64,000 nt of DNA from Pedobacter namyangjuensis (GTDB lineage Bacteria; Bacteroidota; Bacteroidia; Sphingobacteriales; Sphingobacteriaceae), in the NCBI RefSeq assembly GCF_003313325.1, contig NZ_QMHQ01000001.1:1054001-1118000 (forward strand), in the 5' to 3' direction. Below are positions 54,250 to 62,505 of the stretch, piece by piece. Under the pieces are notes generated by a model that ran no database searches, had not been told where the DNA came from, and worked only from the letters and a program-made list of their open reading frames with translations. Position 1 is the stretch's first letter; every line of letters begins with the position of its first letter. The position numbers and the translations under genes were made by a program.

Positions 54250-55186
54250 TTGCCCAAGGTTTTGAAGCTGCTGCTCCAGCTATAAGCGCTGAATTTGCAG
54301 AGCTGTTTTCTTCTTTATCTTCTCCTAATGGAAATCGATCGCCTAAATGTTTGCGCCAGTGTTTGCTTGCCGATTTTTGATTCGAAAGTTTTAAAGCTTC
54401 ATCAGCATCTTTTATGAAGTTGTCTAGTGCATCTAGAAATTTCTCCTTACGCGAAGGGTCATAGCCATCGAACAAGTCATCGTATGGGGTTGCTGGTACA
54501 ACGCAAGAGAAACTTATTGCTAATGCTTTTTTAATTTCTTTCAAAATATCCTTAATGCTAATGTCATCACGTTCATTAAGTATAATTTTATTTTTTGCAT
54601 TCGTCGCTAAGATTGTCAAGGCTAAGCCACTAGGCATTTTAAAGTTTTGGTTATCTGCCCAACCTTTTATGTCTTTTATGATCCTGGCCAAGCGGCCTTC
54701 TTTGTCTTTGTTGGAAACAAACCAATCTACTACAGCCTTCGAGTCACTATCTTCCCAACCCTTATCTTTTACTGCTATTTTGTATTCCTGACCGTCAATT
54801 TTGTAATAGATAGGATGGTCGATTTCATAATCATTTACAAAAATAGAACGTACGCATTTTTTTCTATTCTCAGGAGCTGTTGCAGTATAGCCATTCACGG
54901 CTTGGCGCACCCATTCCTTTAGCGTGGTAGCGGCTACATCTGGCTCACGGAAAAAATATATTCCATCGTCTAAGTCACAGATGTCTTGAGCAGTCCTGAT
55001 GGCTATTTTCATTTTATAAGAACCTTGTATATAGAATTGTGGTAGGTAATCAGGATGGTTTTCATTGAACCATTTCTTGATTCGTTTACGCAATCCTGCC
55101 TTAGATTCTTTCATCTTGGTGTTTTTGGCTGAGCCAATGGATATCTCATTATGATAATCCTGGAATAAGTTGTTGCAATTTGCCAT
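54236..55186 (-). CDS. CBASS CD-NTase (cGAS/DncV-like nucleotidyltransferase)
   Basis: 316 residues. QGSYKMKIAIRT gives the GS motif (Gly 55, Ser 56), DLDDGIYF the first two catalytic aspartates (Asp 71, Asp 73) and EIDHPIYY the third (Asp 123). The DLDDG(I)YF layout recalls clade A (DncV/CdnA-like), which mostly makes 3'3'-cGAMP, but the clade cannot be settled by eye. On phage infection it should synthesise a cyclic nucleotide that activates the adjacent phospholipase. The C-terminus (AAASKPWANVSK) is flexible, as needed for E2 conjugation. Confidence 0.85.
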   Translation of the reverse strand: MANCNNLFQDYHNEISIGSAKNTKMKESKAGLRKRIKKWFNENHPDYLPQFYIQGSYKMKIAIRTAQDICDLDDGIYFFREPDVAATTLKEWVRQAVNGYTATAPENRKKCVRSIFVNDYEIDHPIYYKIDGQEYKIAVKDKGWEDSDSKAVVDWFVSNKDKEGRLARIIKDIKGWADNQNFKMPSGLALTILATNAKNKIILNERDDISIKDILKEIKKALAISFSCVVPATPYDDLFDGYDPSRKEKFLDALDNFIKDADEALKLSNQKSASKHWRKHLGDRFPLGEDKEENSSANSALIAGAAASKPWANVSK

Positions 55187-55189
55187 GGT

Positions 55190-56212
55190 TTATTTTTTTA
55201 GAAAGTTTAAAATGTGTGTCAGATTATTTTTTGCTAGCTCGTCTCCAATAGATTTCATACGGTCAATGTGTTTGTTCTTTGAAGAATTTAGTTCGATGTT
55301 GTCGCCTTTCATATCGTGCTGTATCCTTAGGTAGCTGAAGGTGTTGCCTATCTTTGCTAAAGCACGTTGTAAGAACAATAAGTACTGTTCTGTAATTTGG
55401 GCCTGAGTGTCTAGTACTAGGTCTACTAATTTTGGATGCGGAAATAACCAGTCAAACACGTTTTTAGGACGCCAAGAACGTTTGATGATTTGTTTTCCTT
55501 GGCCTGTACCAAATGAAAGTACCGATATGTCGCCAATAGCTATATCTAATTTACCGGTTGCCTCAAATACACCAATCAGCGCAGGGTTATTCGCAAATAT
55601 GCCTCCATCGATCATATTGATGTTTGTGCCTTCTCCAAATTCATTTTTAAATGAAAACGAGTGGGGAGGGAAGTAAACTGGTGCCGATGCGCTAGACATA
55701 GCTACATGGTATGCAGGAAGTTTGTAGTCTCTTCTATATTCTGGATGGTGTTTGGTCTTAAGCACATTAATGGCGCCATCATTGCCATTAAATGCAGGAA
55801 TACAAACATTTGCTTTTAAGTCATTTAATAGTGGGTCGCTACCGCCATTGGCATTTGCATAGATTTGTCTAATTGTTTTTAAAAGCTTTTTGTTACTATA
55901 TATGGCATTAAAGAATGCCCGTCCTTTTCTTGGGATAAAACGAAATATAAATCTTGGGAAAATATTTTTTGCATTGTCTTCATAGAATTTGGCAAGCTCT
56001 TTTGCAGGAATGCCTAGTGCGATGCCAATAGCCAATATAGCTCCTGTAGAGGTGCCGCATATAAGGTCGAAATACTCGTATAACTTCTTTTCTGGTGCTT
56101 CTTTTTGAAGCTCTGCTTCTAATTCAGCCAGGACTTTGGCAGGGATAAGCCCTCTTATCCCGCCTCCATCTATGGAAAGTATTCTGAATTTTTTATTTTT
56201 TTCTCCTTCCAT
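55190..56212 (-). CDS. capV: CapV-type patatin-like phospholipase (CBASS effector)
   Basis: 340 residues with the patatin motifs: oxyanion hole DGGGIRG (16-21), nucleophile GTSTG (Ser 55), dyad aspartate DGGIFANNP (Asp 202). It is of the CapV type that degrades inner-membrane phospholipids when a cyclic dinucleotide binds. It ends three bases before the CD-NTase gene starts and follows the small Cas2-like gene by seven bases, so all are one transcript. Confidence 0.88.
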   Translation of the reverse strand: MEGEKNKKFRILSIDGGGIRGLIPAKVLAELEAELQKEAPEKKLYEYFDLICGTSTGAILAIGIALGIPAKELAKFYEDNAKNIFPRFIFRFIPRKGRAFFNAIYSNKKLLKTIRQIYANANGGSDPLLNDLKANVCIPAFNGNDGAINVLKTKHHPEYRRDYKLPAYHVAMSSASAPVYFPPHSFSFKNEFGEGTNINMIDGGIFANNPALIGVFEATGKLDIAIGDISVLSFGTGQGKQIIKRSWRPKNVFDWLFPHPKLVDLVLDTQAQITEQYLLFLQRALAKIGNTFSYLRIQHDMKGDNIELNSSKNKHIDRMKSIGDELAKNNLTHILNFLKK

Positions 56213-56219
56213 AAGTTGA

Positions 56220-56486
56220 TTAATTTAAAGGGTCTCCCCAAATCGCTGCCCAAGATTCCCAGATTGTAGCTACGCAACGTTCTAGCTTAATTCCAAGAGC
56301 AGAGGTTTTGCTTTTAATATCAGCTAAAGCTTGGTCTGCTGTTTTGGAAGGATGGTATAACGTAGTATTTGGAAGATTGATTGGCTTACCTTGGTTCGTA
56401 ATGGTTTTTGTATAGCCTAGTGTAGCCATTTCTTTTTTTAGCTCTGTATGTTTACTTGGAACGTCGTATGTAATAATTATTGCCAT
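56220..56486 (-). CDS. Small Cas2/VapD-like ferredoxin-fold protein, first gene of the CBASS operon
   Basis: 88 residues beginning MAIIITYDVP, close to the first strand of Cas2 (VxxYDVP). The predicted order is strand, helix, strand pair, helix, strand, ending ERCVATIWESWAAIWGDP. The fold is that of Cas2, VapD and SinR-like small proteins. Catalytic Cas2 residues beyond Asp 8 are not evident. It is seven bases from capV. Whether it is an accessory CBASS protein or an ancestral passenger cannot be told from the sequence. Confidence 0.55.
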   Translation of the reverse strand: MAIIITYDVPSKHTELKKEMATLGYTKTITNQGKPINLPNTTLYHPSKTADQALADIKSKTSALGIKLERCVATIWESWAAIWGDPLN

Positions 56487-56632
56487 TTTTATTTAGATTT
56501 TTTAATTGTTTCCTTTACTGTTGTTTTTTTGTGTTTGTCTGCGTAGCTCTTCTTTACGAATTGCCCTGTGCCAGCGTCTCGTTATATTGTTGTTTGCTTT
56601 GCCATTCTTCGTATATATTATGCCTTGGTAAT

Positions 56633-56649
56633 GGCTAATGTTGTGCCAA
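56633..56649 (-). promoter_or_regulatory. Sigma-54 (-24/-12) promoter of the CBASS operon
   Basis: Minus strand reads TTGGCACAACATTAGCC. GG at 56647-56646 and GC at 56635-56634 are separated by exactly ten bases, as required; the -24 half TTGGCAC is a perfect consensus match, while the -12 half TAGCC departs from TTGCW. A start near 56622 would leave about 136 bases of leader before the first CBASS gene. A second TGGCAC at 56567-56573 does not have a correctly spaced -12. Confidence 0.7.
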
Positions 56650-56681
56650 TTGAAATATTACTGTTTATTTGGTGTTTTTGT

Positions 56682-56699
56682 TATATTTGATGTCAATAT
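56682..56699 (+). promoter_or_regulatory. -7 box of the sigma-54 activator gene, inside an inverted repeat
   Basis: TATATTTG (56682-56689) matches TAnnTTTG and lies 37 bases before ATG 56726. It sits inside ATATTTGA-TG-TCAATAT (56683-56699), an imperfect inverted repeat upstream of the sigma-54 promoter that could be an activator site or an autoregulatory operator. No -33 TTTG is well placed. Confidence 0.4.
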
Positions 56700-56725
56700 T
56701 TGATTTTTAGTTATCAATAAATGAT

Positions 56726-58162
56726 ATGAAAATACTAGTGTCTTGGGTTGCAATGATGCATGATTTCCAAAGGGAAATAAGTGATAGAGGAAATAAAATT
56801 AATTATGATGGTCCAACCTTTAATTTTCATAAGGATTTTTTTAAGCACGAAAAGCACATTGTCTTAGTGAATACGAAGGATGAATTAGACCCTAAAATTT
56901 CACTCTTACTTTCAGAGCTAAGAAAAGAACATCCTGGACGTAATATTGAACCTCGATATATCGATATTTTGGACGTAATAGATATGGCAGAGATTAGGAG
57001 TAAAGTGGAAGGGCTCTTGTTAAGAGATTTTAAAAATGAGGAAATAGATATTTTCTTTTCTCCCGGTACATCTGCTATGCAAATAGCTTGGTATCTCATT
57101 CATGAGTCGCAAATATTAAACACGAATCTCTTTCAGGTAAGACCAAAGGGTTATTCAAAATCAGGTAAAGCTGAACTATTGGATATAAAGGTCTCAAAAT
57201 CTAATACGCCTAGTAGCAGTATAATAAAGGAGGAGCAAGCTGGTAAGCACATAGAAAATTATAAAATCACAAAGTCATTAGAGCCGATATATAAAAGGGC
57301 ATCTTTAATTGCAAATGCCGATGCAGTAACTACCTTAATTTATGGAGATAGTGGCACGGGGAAAGAGCACTTAGCTCGATATATACACGAAGAATCTGCC
57401 CGTAGTGGGAGAGAATTTATTGCGATTAATTGTTCGGCCTTTACAGACGAGCTATTAGAGTCTCGTTTGCTTGGACATAAAAAAGGTACATTTACTGGAG
57501 CGATTGATAATCACATGGGTTTTTTTGAATCTGCAAAAGGAGGTACTGTTTTTTTAGATGAGATAGGTGATATATCACCATATATGCAACAGCTGCTATT
57601 GCGAGTAATACAAGAGAAAAAGATTTTGCCTATTGGTGAAAATAAAGAACGAAAAATAGATGTGCGTATCATTGCGGCAACAAATAAAGACTTAACGAAA
57701 TTATGTGGGGAAGATAAATTTAGGTGGGACCTATATTACAGACTTGCAGTAACTGAGCTGAATTTGCCACCATTGATAGAAAGAGAGAACTCAGAACGTA
57801 AGGAGCTACTTGATTACTTTCTGATGAAGAAAAAGGAGCTGTTTAAACGAAGCAAGAAACTATCGGTATCAAAGGGTGCTTTACAAGTAATATTAAATTA
57901 TCCCTTTCCTGGTAATGTTAGAGAGTTGGAAAATCTTGTAGAAAGTCTTTATGTGTTTAATGAAGTGGAAGTGAATAAAACTGATCTTCCAGAACGTATT
58001 TTAAGCCCAGCAGATGAAAGTAAGATGGATTTGAATTCAATTGAAAAAGCTCATGTTGAAAAAGTTTTGAAAATGGTTAAAAGTAATGCAGAGGCTTGTA
58101 GAATACTCGGAATTACAATAAATACATTGAAAGCTAAAATGAAATTATATGAATTGGTTTGA
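56726..58162 (+). CDS. RtcR-like sigma-54-dependent activator with CARF-like sensor domain
   Basis: 478 residues. The N-terminal ~180 residues (MKILVSWVAMMHDF..., EIDIFFSPGTSAMQIAWYL) have the Rossmann-like pattern of the RtcR/CARF sensor, with SPGTSAM in the place of the nucleotide-binding loop. The AAA+ domain has Walker A GDSGTGKE (207-214), the sigma-54 contact GTFTGA (254-259) and Walker B GGTVFLDEIGD (272-282). A Fis-type helix-turn-helix ends it (KAHVEKVLKMVKSNAEACRILGI). No receiver domain. It is divergent from the CBASS operon, which carries a sigma-54 promoter, so it is probably its activator. Confidence 0.85.
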   Translation: MKILVSWVAMMHDFQREISDRGNKINYDGPTFNFHKDFFKHEKHIVLVNTKDELDPKISLLLSELRKEHPGRNIEPRYIDILDVIDMAEIRSKVEGLLLRDFKNEEIDIFFSPGTSAMQIAWYLIHESQILNTNLFQVRPKGYSKSGKAELLDIKVSKSNTPSSSIIKEEQAGKHIENYKITKSLEPIYKRASLIANADAVTTLIYGDSGTGKEHLARYIHEESARSGREFIAINCSAFTDELLESRLLGHKKGTFTGAIDNHMGFFESAKGGTVFLDEIGDISPYMQQLLLRVIQEKKILPIGENKERKIDVRIIAATNKDLTKLCGEDKFRWDLYYRLAVTELNLPPLIERENSERKELLDYFLMKKKELFKRSKKLSVSKGALQVILNYPFPGNVRELENLVESLYVFNEVEVNKTDLPERILSPADESKMDLNSIEKAHVEKVLKMVKSNAEACRILGITINTLKAKMKLYELV

Positions 58163-58164
58163 TT

Positions 58165-59166
58165 TTAGGTTAATAATGGGTTATTTTTGTGAGGGAAATA
58201 TGTGTCGCTATATTTTTCATCTCCATTAGGTTCTAAATTAACCTTGGTTAGATATAGTTTTAAATCAGCTATATCTTTTTCGAAAAATTCTCTATTGTTC
58301 CCACAAAAAGTAAATTTACTTTTTACGGTTGCGACTGCGCTGACTTGTCCATTTTTTTTAAAATAATTAAAACTGTTGTCGGAATTTATTTTCATATAAT
58401 CAGTCACAATAAATCTAGCGTGAAATCCCTCCAAGTCTCGAGGATATAGAGCCTTTAGGTGCCTAATTATATTTATGGTAATATCGCTGTCTAAATATTG
58501 TGATATCTTTTCAATGTAATCGCCTAATTTGTAGCCAACTTTAATTTCTGATATTAATGTCAAATTCACTTTTTGATTACTTTTACGAGTATTTAAAAGG
58601 TTTTTTATTAAAGGGATACAGCTTAAACCGACCTCGTTGGGAGATATGTTTTTAAGGAGAAATTTGTCAAAAATTATTGCGTTTTTAAACGTATGACTAA
58701 ACCTTGCAAATTTATCCCATCTATCTATTTTATTTTCGTCTGAGATCAGGGATGACTGAGTAACCATAAATTCATTGCCTTTTCTCATATTTAACGGTGA
58801 TGCCCAAGAGCTTTTTAAATCTTTATTAGAGATAAAAATTTGTCCGTACTTCTCTGTTAAAATTTTTGATTGTTTTTTTTCTAATGTAGTGAAAAAAATA
58901 GTTCTTGTACTGTTAGCTAGAATGTTGTCTTCACTGAGCAGGTTTTTTTTAAAACTTATTGAAATGAATTTATCCATCAAACTTTCAAATGCAGGATTGT
59001 CTATGCATAATTGTTTGTATTCATCCAACGAATCTATGTCACATATTAAATTGTATCCATTACAATCTTTCATGAGGAACTGTTGCAAATCTTTTGCAAT
59101 TTCACAGTCATTGTTCGGATCTTCAAAAAGGTCTTCTAAGAATTTTTTCTCTAAAACTAGATTCAT
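58165..59166 (-). CDS. Unknown partner of the DUF3696-type ATPase
   Basis: 333 residues of unknown family. Weak signatures: EGFHARFIVTDYMKINSDNSFNYF (about 247-269), which recalls the phospholipase D-like or MIT_C-like H-x-R-x segment, and RFSHTFKNAIIFDKF. It starts three bases after the ATPase gene ends, so the two are translationally linked and probably one complex. It converges with the sigma-54 activator gene (stop to stop two bases apart). Confidence 0.55.
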   Translation of the reverse strand: MNLVLEKKFLEDLFEDPNNDCEIAKDLQQFLMKDCNGYNLICDIDSLDEYKQLCIDNPAFESLMDKFISISFKKNLLSEDNILANSTRTIFFTTLEKKQSKILTEKYGQIFISNKDLKSSWASPLNMRKGNEFMVTQSSLISDENKIDRWDKFARFSHTFKNAIIFDKFLLKNISPNEVGLSCIPLIKNLLNTRKSNQKVNLTLISEIKVGYKLGDYIEKISQYLDSDITINIIRHLKALYPRDLEGFHARFIVTDYMKINSDNSFNYFKKNGQVSAVATVKSKFTFCGNNREFFEKDIADLKLYLTKVNLEPNGDEKYSDTYFPHKNNPLLT

Positions 59167-59168
59167 CT

Positions 59169-60701
59169 TTAAACAGTTTTCTTTTTTAAAAGTTCAAATT
59201 TTAAATTAGTTGCCTCGTCAAAAAAGCCCTCGCCAAATTCATCACTTAATGAACCATTATGATTAATGGATATCTTTGTTACTTGCTTTTGTTTTTCAGA
59301 AACTTTCTCTGGATTTATGAAGTAATAAATAGCTGTTTCCTCTTTTTCTACTATCTTTTCAGCAGTGAGTATTTGCATTTTTCTAATTAAATATTCACTA
59401 TGTGTCTCAACAATAAATCTAATTTCGAAAGTATTTAGAGAATCAACCAAAAGATCTGCTAAAATGGATTGTAATTTAGGGTGTAGATTTGTTTCGGGTT
59501 CTTCCAAGAGCATTAATTTTTTTACAATACGAGTCGTCTCATCGCGTCTTCTTATTGGCTGTTCCATAGCAATTCTTAGAAGAATAGGGATAACCTGCGT
59601 AACGCCATATCCTAAGTCTGCTAAGGCTATTTCATTCTTTCCACTAACAAGATATATTGATGTTGCTACCCCCTCAATGTTCTTGAAAATAATTTTTTCA
59701 GCTATTTCAAGCTTTTTTAACCATTTATTTAGAAAAGCAGTAGCCTCCTTGCTAATATCTCTAGACTTGAAATCTAATATCAAGTCGTTAAAAGAAGTAC
59801 CTTGGGAGTCGTTCGTGTATAATCTTTTAGTATTGGCACGAACAGCTTCTAAATACTCTGTATTATCTAAAAGTGCCGAAAAATCTTTCAGAATTCTTTG
59901 TAACGGGAGTTTGAATAGAAAGTCATGTCTATTCAAACCTAATTCATTAGAAACCTTTCCTCCTCTAAGGTCCTTTGTAAATTGTTCGAATAGTTTCCCA
60001 AATATTAATATTGGCTCGTCATAAAACTGTGCTCCAGTACTTTCTAATATTTTGAATTTTGATGGAGTGTAATACGTTTTTACCTTATCCTGTTTTGTAA
60101 ATTTAAACTCATCAGGTAGCAATCTTTTAAAGAAGAGATTTCGCAATATTTTATTTTTTCTAATTAACTCCAAATTAAACTTCATGCTATGGGAAAGACT
60201 TTCATCTTTCGCTATTGTCAAATTTAGAAACGGTTCTTTATCTTCATATTGGTATAGTGAAATTTCAGATATTTTTCCACTGGTATCAACTTTTCTATAT
60301 CCCAATCTAATTTTAATTTTCTCATGGTCTTTACTATCTAATTCATGTAGAATATGGAACACACTTCGTCTTGTTGTAATTGGTTCTTTCATGAAAGTTG
60401 ACGACATAAATCCTATGTTGTCTGATACATTTGAAGTCAATGTAAAATATATCTCCTCTTTTTCGTCTTTTATTTTATTTCTTGTGGCTTCGAAACTTCC
60501 CAAATTATGATCTTTACCAGAAAAATCTAACACTTGTAAACTACTGTTGTGATTGCTTTTGAGTAAGAGTAAAGATTTGAAGATGGAACTCTTACCAGAT
60601 GAGTTAGGGCCAGTTAAAAAAGTTAAAGGGTGTATATCCAGAGAAAACTCTTCATTAAATACACGAAACTTATTTAAGGTAATGTTTTCTAAGTGAGCCA
60701 T
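59169..60701 (-). CDS. OLD-like ATPase of the DUF3696 family (candidate antiphage module)
   Basis: 510 residues: Walker A LTGPNSSGKSSIFK (29-42), ABC-like LADLGYGVTQVIP signature region, Walker B KLMLLEEPETNLHP and the H-motif VETHSEYLIRKM. The C-terminal GSLSDEFGEGFFDE is typical of DUF3696. No TOPRIM domain is visible. Such ATPases act with a partner nuclease or sensor in many defence systems. Organised with an XRE regulator upstream and an unknown partner downstream. Confidence 0.82.
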   Translation of the reverse strand: MAHLENITLNKFRVFNEEFSLDIHPLTFLTGPNSSGKSSIFKSLLLLKSNHNSSLQVLDFSGKDHNLGSFEATRNKIKDEKEEIYFTLTSNVSDNIGFMSSTFMKEPITTRRSVFHILHELDSKDHEKIKIRLGYRKVDTSGKISEISLYQYEDKEPFLNLTIAKDESLSHSMKFNLELIRKNKILRNLFFKRLLPDEFKFTKQDKVKTYYTPSKFKILESTGAQFYDEPILIFGKLFEQFTKDLRGGKVSNELGLNRHDFLFKLPLQRILKDFSALLDNTEYLEAVRANTKRLYTNDSQGTSFNDLILDFKSRDISKEATAFLNKWLKKLEIAEKIIFKNIEGVATSIYLVSGKNEIALADLGYGVTQVIPILLRIAMEQPIRRRDETTRIVKKLMLLEEPETNLHPKLQSILADLLVDSLNTFEIRFIVETHSEYLIRKMQILTAEKIVEKEETAIYYFINPEKVSEKQKQVTKISINHNGSLSDEFGEGFFDEATNLKFELLKKKTV

Positions 60702-60774
60702 AATATGATATGATATGTTTTGTTTTTAAAATTTTTATATTAAGTGGGGGATACGATCGTCTATATATCTATTT

Positions 60775-61005
60775 CTAATCTTTTTTAATAGGTAGAAAAA
60801 ACTTCTTCACATCCACATTTAATCCCTCTGCAATATCTAATAACGTCGAAAACATAAAGTTTTCTTTTCCGTTCTCTATCAAGCTTATTTTAGTTCGGTC
60901 GCCAGAAAATTTATTAGCTAACTCTTGTTGGGTTAATTTTGCTTTTTTCCTATAAGTTTTAATATTTGAACCTACAAGCCTGAATATTTTCTCGTGTTTT
61001 TCCAT
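60775..61005 (-). CDS. XRE-family helix-turn-helix regulator
   Basis: 76 residues: VGSNIKTYRKKAKLTQQELANKFSGDRTKISLIENGKENFMFSTLLDIAEGLNVDVKKFF, a classic Cro/C1 HTH. It is 73 bases upstream of the ATPase gene on the same strand and probably keeps that operon silent until needed, as control proteins often do in defence modules. Confidence 0.9.
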   Translation of the reverse strand: MEKHEKIFRLVGSNIKTYRKKAKLTQQELANKFSGDRTKISLIENGKENFMFSTLLDIAEGLNVDVKKFFLPIKKD

Positions 61006-61205
61006 ATTTTTGAAAAAATATTTGTTGGACTATTGCAACATTTACTATTTATTATTACATTTGTTATCAGTTAATTATAGCGACAAATTGAGTAGGGCTT
61101 AGCTTTACTTTTTACGATGTCACTCATAACAGAAAACCGCTAATTTTCCCTATGAGTTGATCGTGAGCTCGCTTTCTATTGGTTTTTATATCTTTGTGAT
61201 ATTAT

Positions 61206-61330
61206 CCAATAGGGCGGGTCTCATTTTCGGCTTTGGGGAGACTTAACTTCGGTTAAGTAATTGGTTCTTAGCGGTACCACTGTCAAAGCTTTGAGGCTCG
61301 CCTTATTGGTTCTTAACCAATTCGGTTTTT
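61206..61330 (+). ncRNA. Candidate structured RNA with possible terminator switch
   Basis: Bases 61206-61223 pair with 61292-61309 in an uninterrupted 18-pair stem that includes three G-U pairs; 61229-61236 pair with 61283-61290 as a second stem with two more G-U pairs. Between them, CTTAAC-TTCG-GTTAAG (242-257 within the line) is a UUCG-capped hairpin. A competing hairpin ATTGGTT/AACCAAT (61305-61321) is followed by TTTTT at 61326. The five G-U pairs would be A-C mismatches on the other strand, which argues for plus-strand RNA. No known family recognised. Confidence 0.5.
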
Positions 61331-61334
61331 CTTC

Positions 61335-62082
61335 CTTTGCTTTACGGGTACACATCGTTTTACATAACCAAATAATACCGTATGAAAACGAAAAAATTAA
61401 GCACCGCCATTTACCGTCACCTCCAGGAGGTGGGGCATGGGTATTCCCAATCCATTATTATAAAGAACAAAATTTGTTCTCCTACCTAGTACGTACAGGA
61501 AATTCCAAATAAAAGAGGCCAATAAAAAAAGAGGTTGCTTGAGAGCGCAATCAATTCTTTAGGTCGGTATTTTGTTTGGTACCAGTCCTTGTGTTTGAGC
61601 AAAAGGTTGTACTATCATAGGATGTCGCAAACCTAAGGTAAGAATCTTTTCATGAAAAACAAATTATGGTTTTCCGTAATCTGCCCCTAAAGGGTGGCAA
61701 GGGCTGGTTATTGTTAAAATATTTTTCAACAACTAGCCGGATGGTTGGTTTTCTAGAGTGATTTGAGGTAGACGATGGCGAAAATATTCCTCCCCCTTAC
61801 CCCCTCCAGAGGGGGACATGGCTTGTGCATAAAAACGCTGACATTGCTAAGCACGCAGGACGGCCTTCGTATCCTGGCAAGGAGCATAGTTAATTGTTTA
61901 AGAGATGAATTTCTCTCGAGTAAAATCAGCGAAATGGAGAAGTGGAGGTGCTTTCGACCGTAACGGCTCATTTTGCGGTTAAAAACAATTGACGTATGAT
62001 CCGCAGATAGGAAACGACAGCCTTGATGTTATGCTTTGTTTGCTTATGTTTTTATAGGTAAGCATGCTTTCGCAAGCTCAGG
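61335..62082. other. Decayed gene-poor stretch
   Basis: No convincing gene. A 35-codon frame (MKTKKLSTAIYRHLQEVG..., 61382-61489) contains a CACCTCCAGGAGGTG palindrome and looks disrupted. A CCCCCTCCAGAGGGGG palindrome is at 61797-61815. The 1940-base space 61006-62945 is therefore one structured element plus repeats. Confidence 0.4.
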
Positions 62083-62279
62083 TTTGCTTCTTTTCTATCA
62101 AGAGAAAAGAAGGAGCCACGCGGTGGCGGTGAACCGAGGCAAGGCGGTTTGGGGGACTGATGTTAACGTTTATCGCATTACGATGCCCAGTCACTTGTCC
62201 CGAATTCACTTCGGGAAGCTGAGCATGACGTAGAATACGGGCAGATCCCTCGGAACTCGGGATGGCAAAGTCCGAAAGA
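62083..62279. repeat. Composite dispersed repeat, copy 1
   Basis: Block A (62083-62148) has the hairpin CTTTTCT/AGAAAAG followed by AAGGAGCC and a GGCGGTGAACCGAGGCAAGG-like tail. Block B (62241-62279) reads GCAGATCCCTCGGAACTCGG and continues ATGGCAAAGTCC. The same two blocks recur in order at 62506-62634. Confidence 0.6.
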
Positions 62280-62505
62280 GGTAATTGAATTATTGAAGAG
62301 ATTGCTTCGGCTCGCTCAAACCTAGGCCTTGCAATAACGTGGTTGTGTTAGAATGTTGCTAAGCACAAAGGACGGCTTAGTAAGTATGGATTAATCATTG
62401 GCAGAAGCACTGTTTCGGCGTTCTACTAAACCCCGCCCTTGGCCAGCTCGGTTAAACAGAACTAGCCAACGCACAAACTTTGAAAGAGCTGGGCGCAGGC
62501 GGCAG

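Noticed and set aside
56567..56573. Second TGGCAC on the minus strand upstream of CBASS
   Set aside because: The nearest GC is six bases from the GG, not ten, so it is not a sigma-54 promoter; it is kept only as sequence similarity.
61261..61512. 83-codon plus frame after the structured RNA
   Set aside because: It runs through the hairpin and a CACCTCCAGGAGGTG palindrome, has no recognisable domain and starts at TTG.
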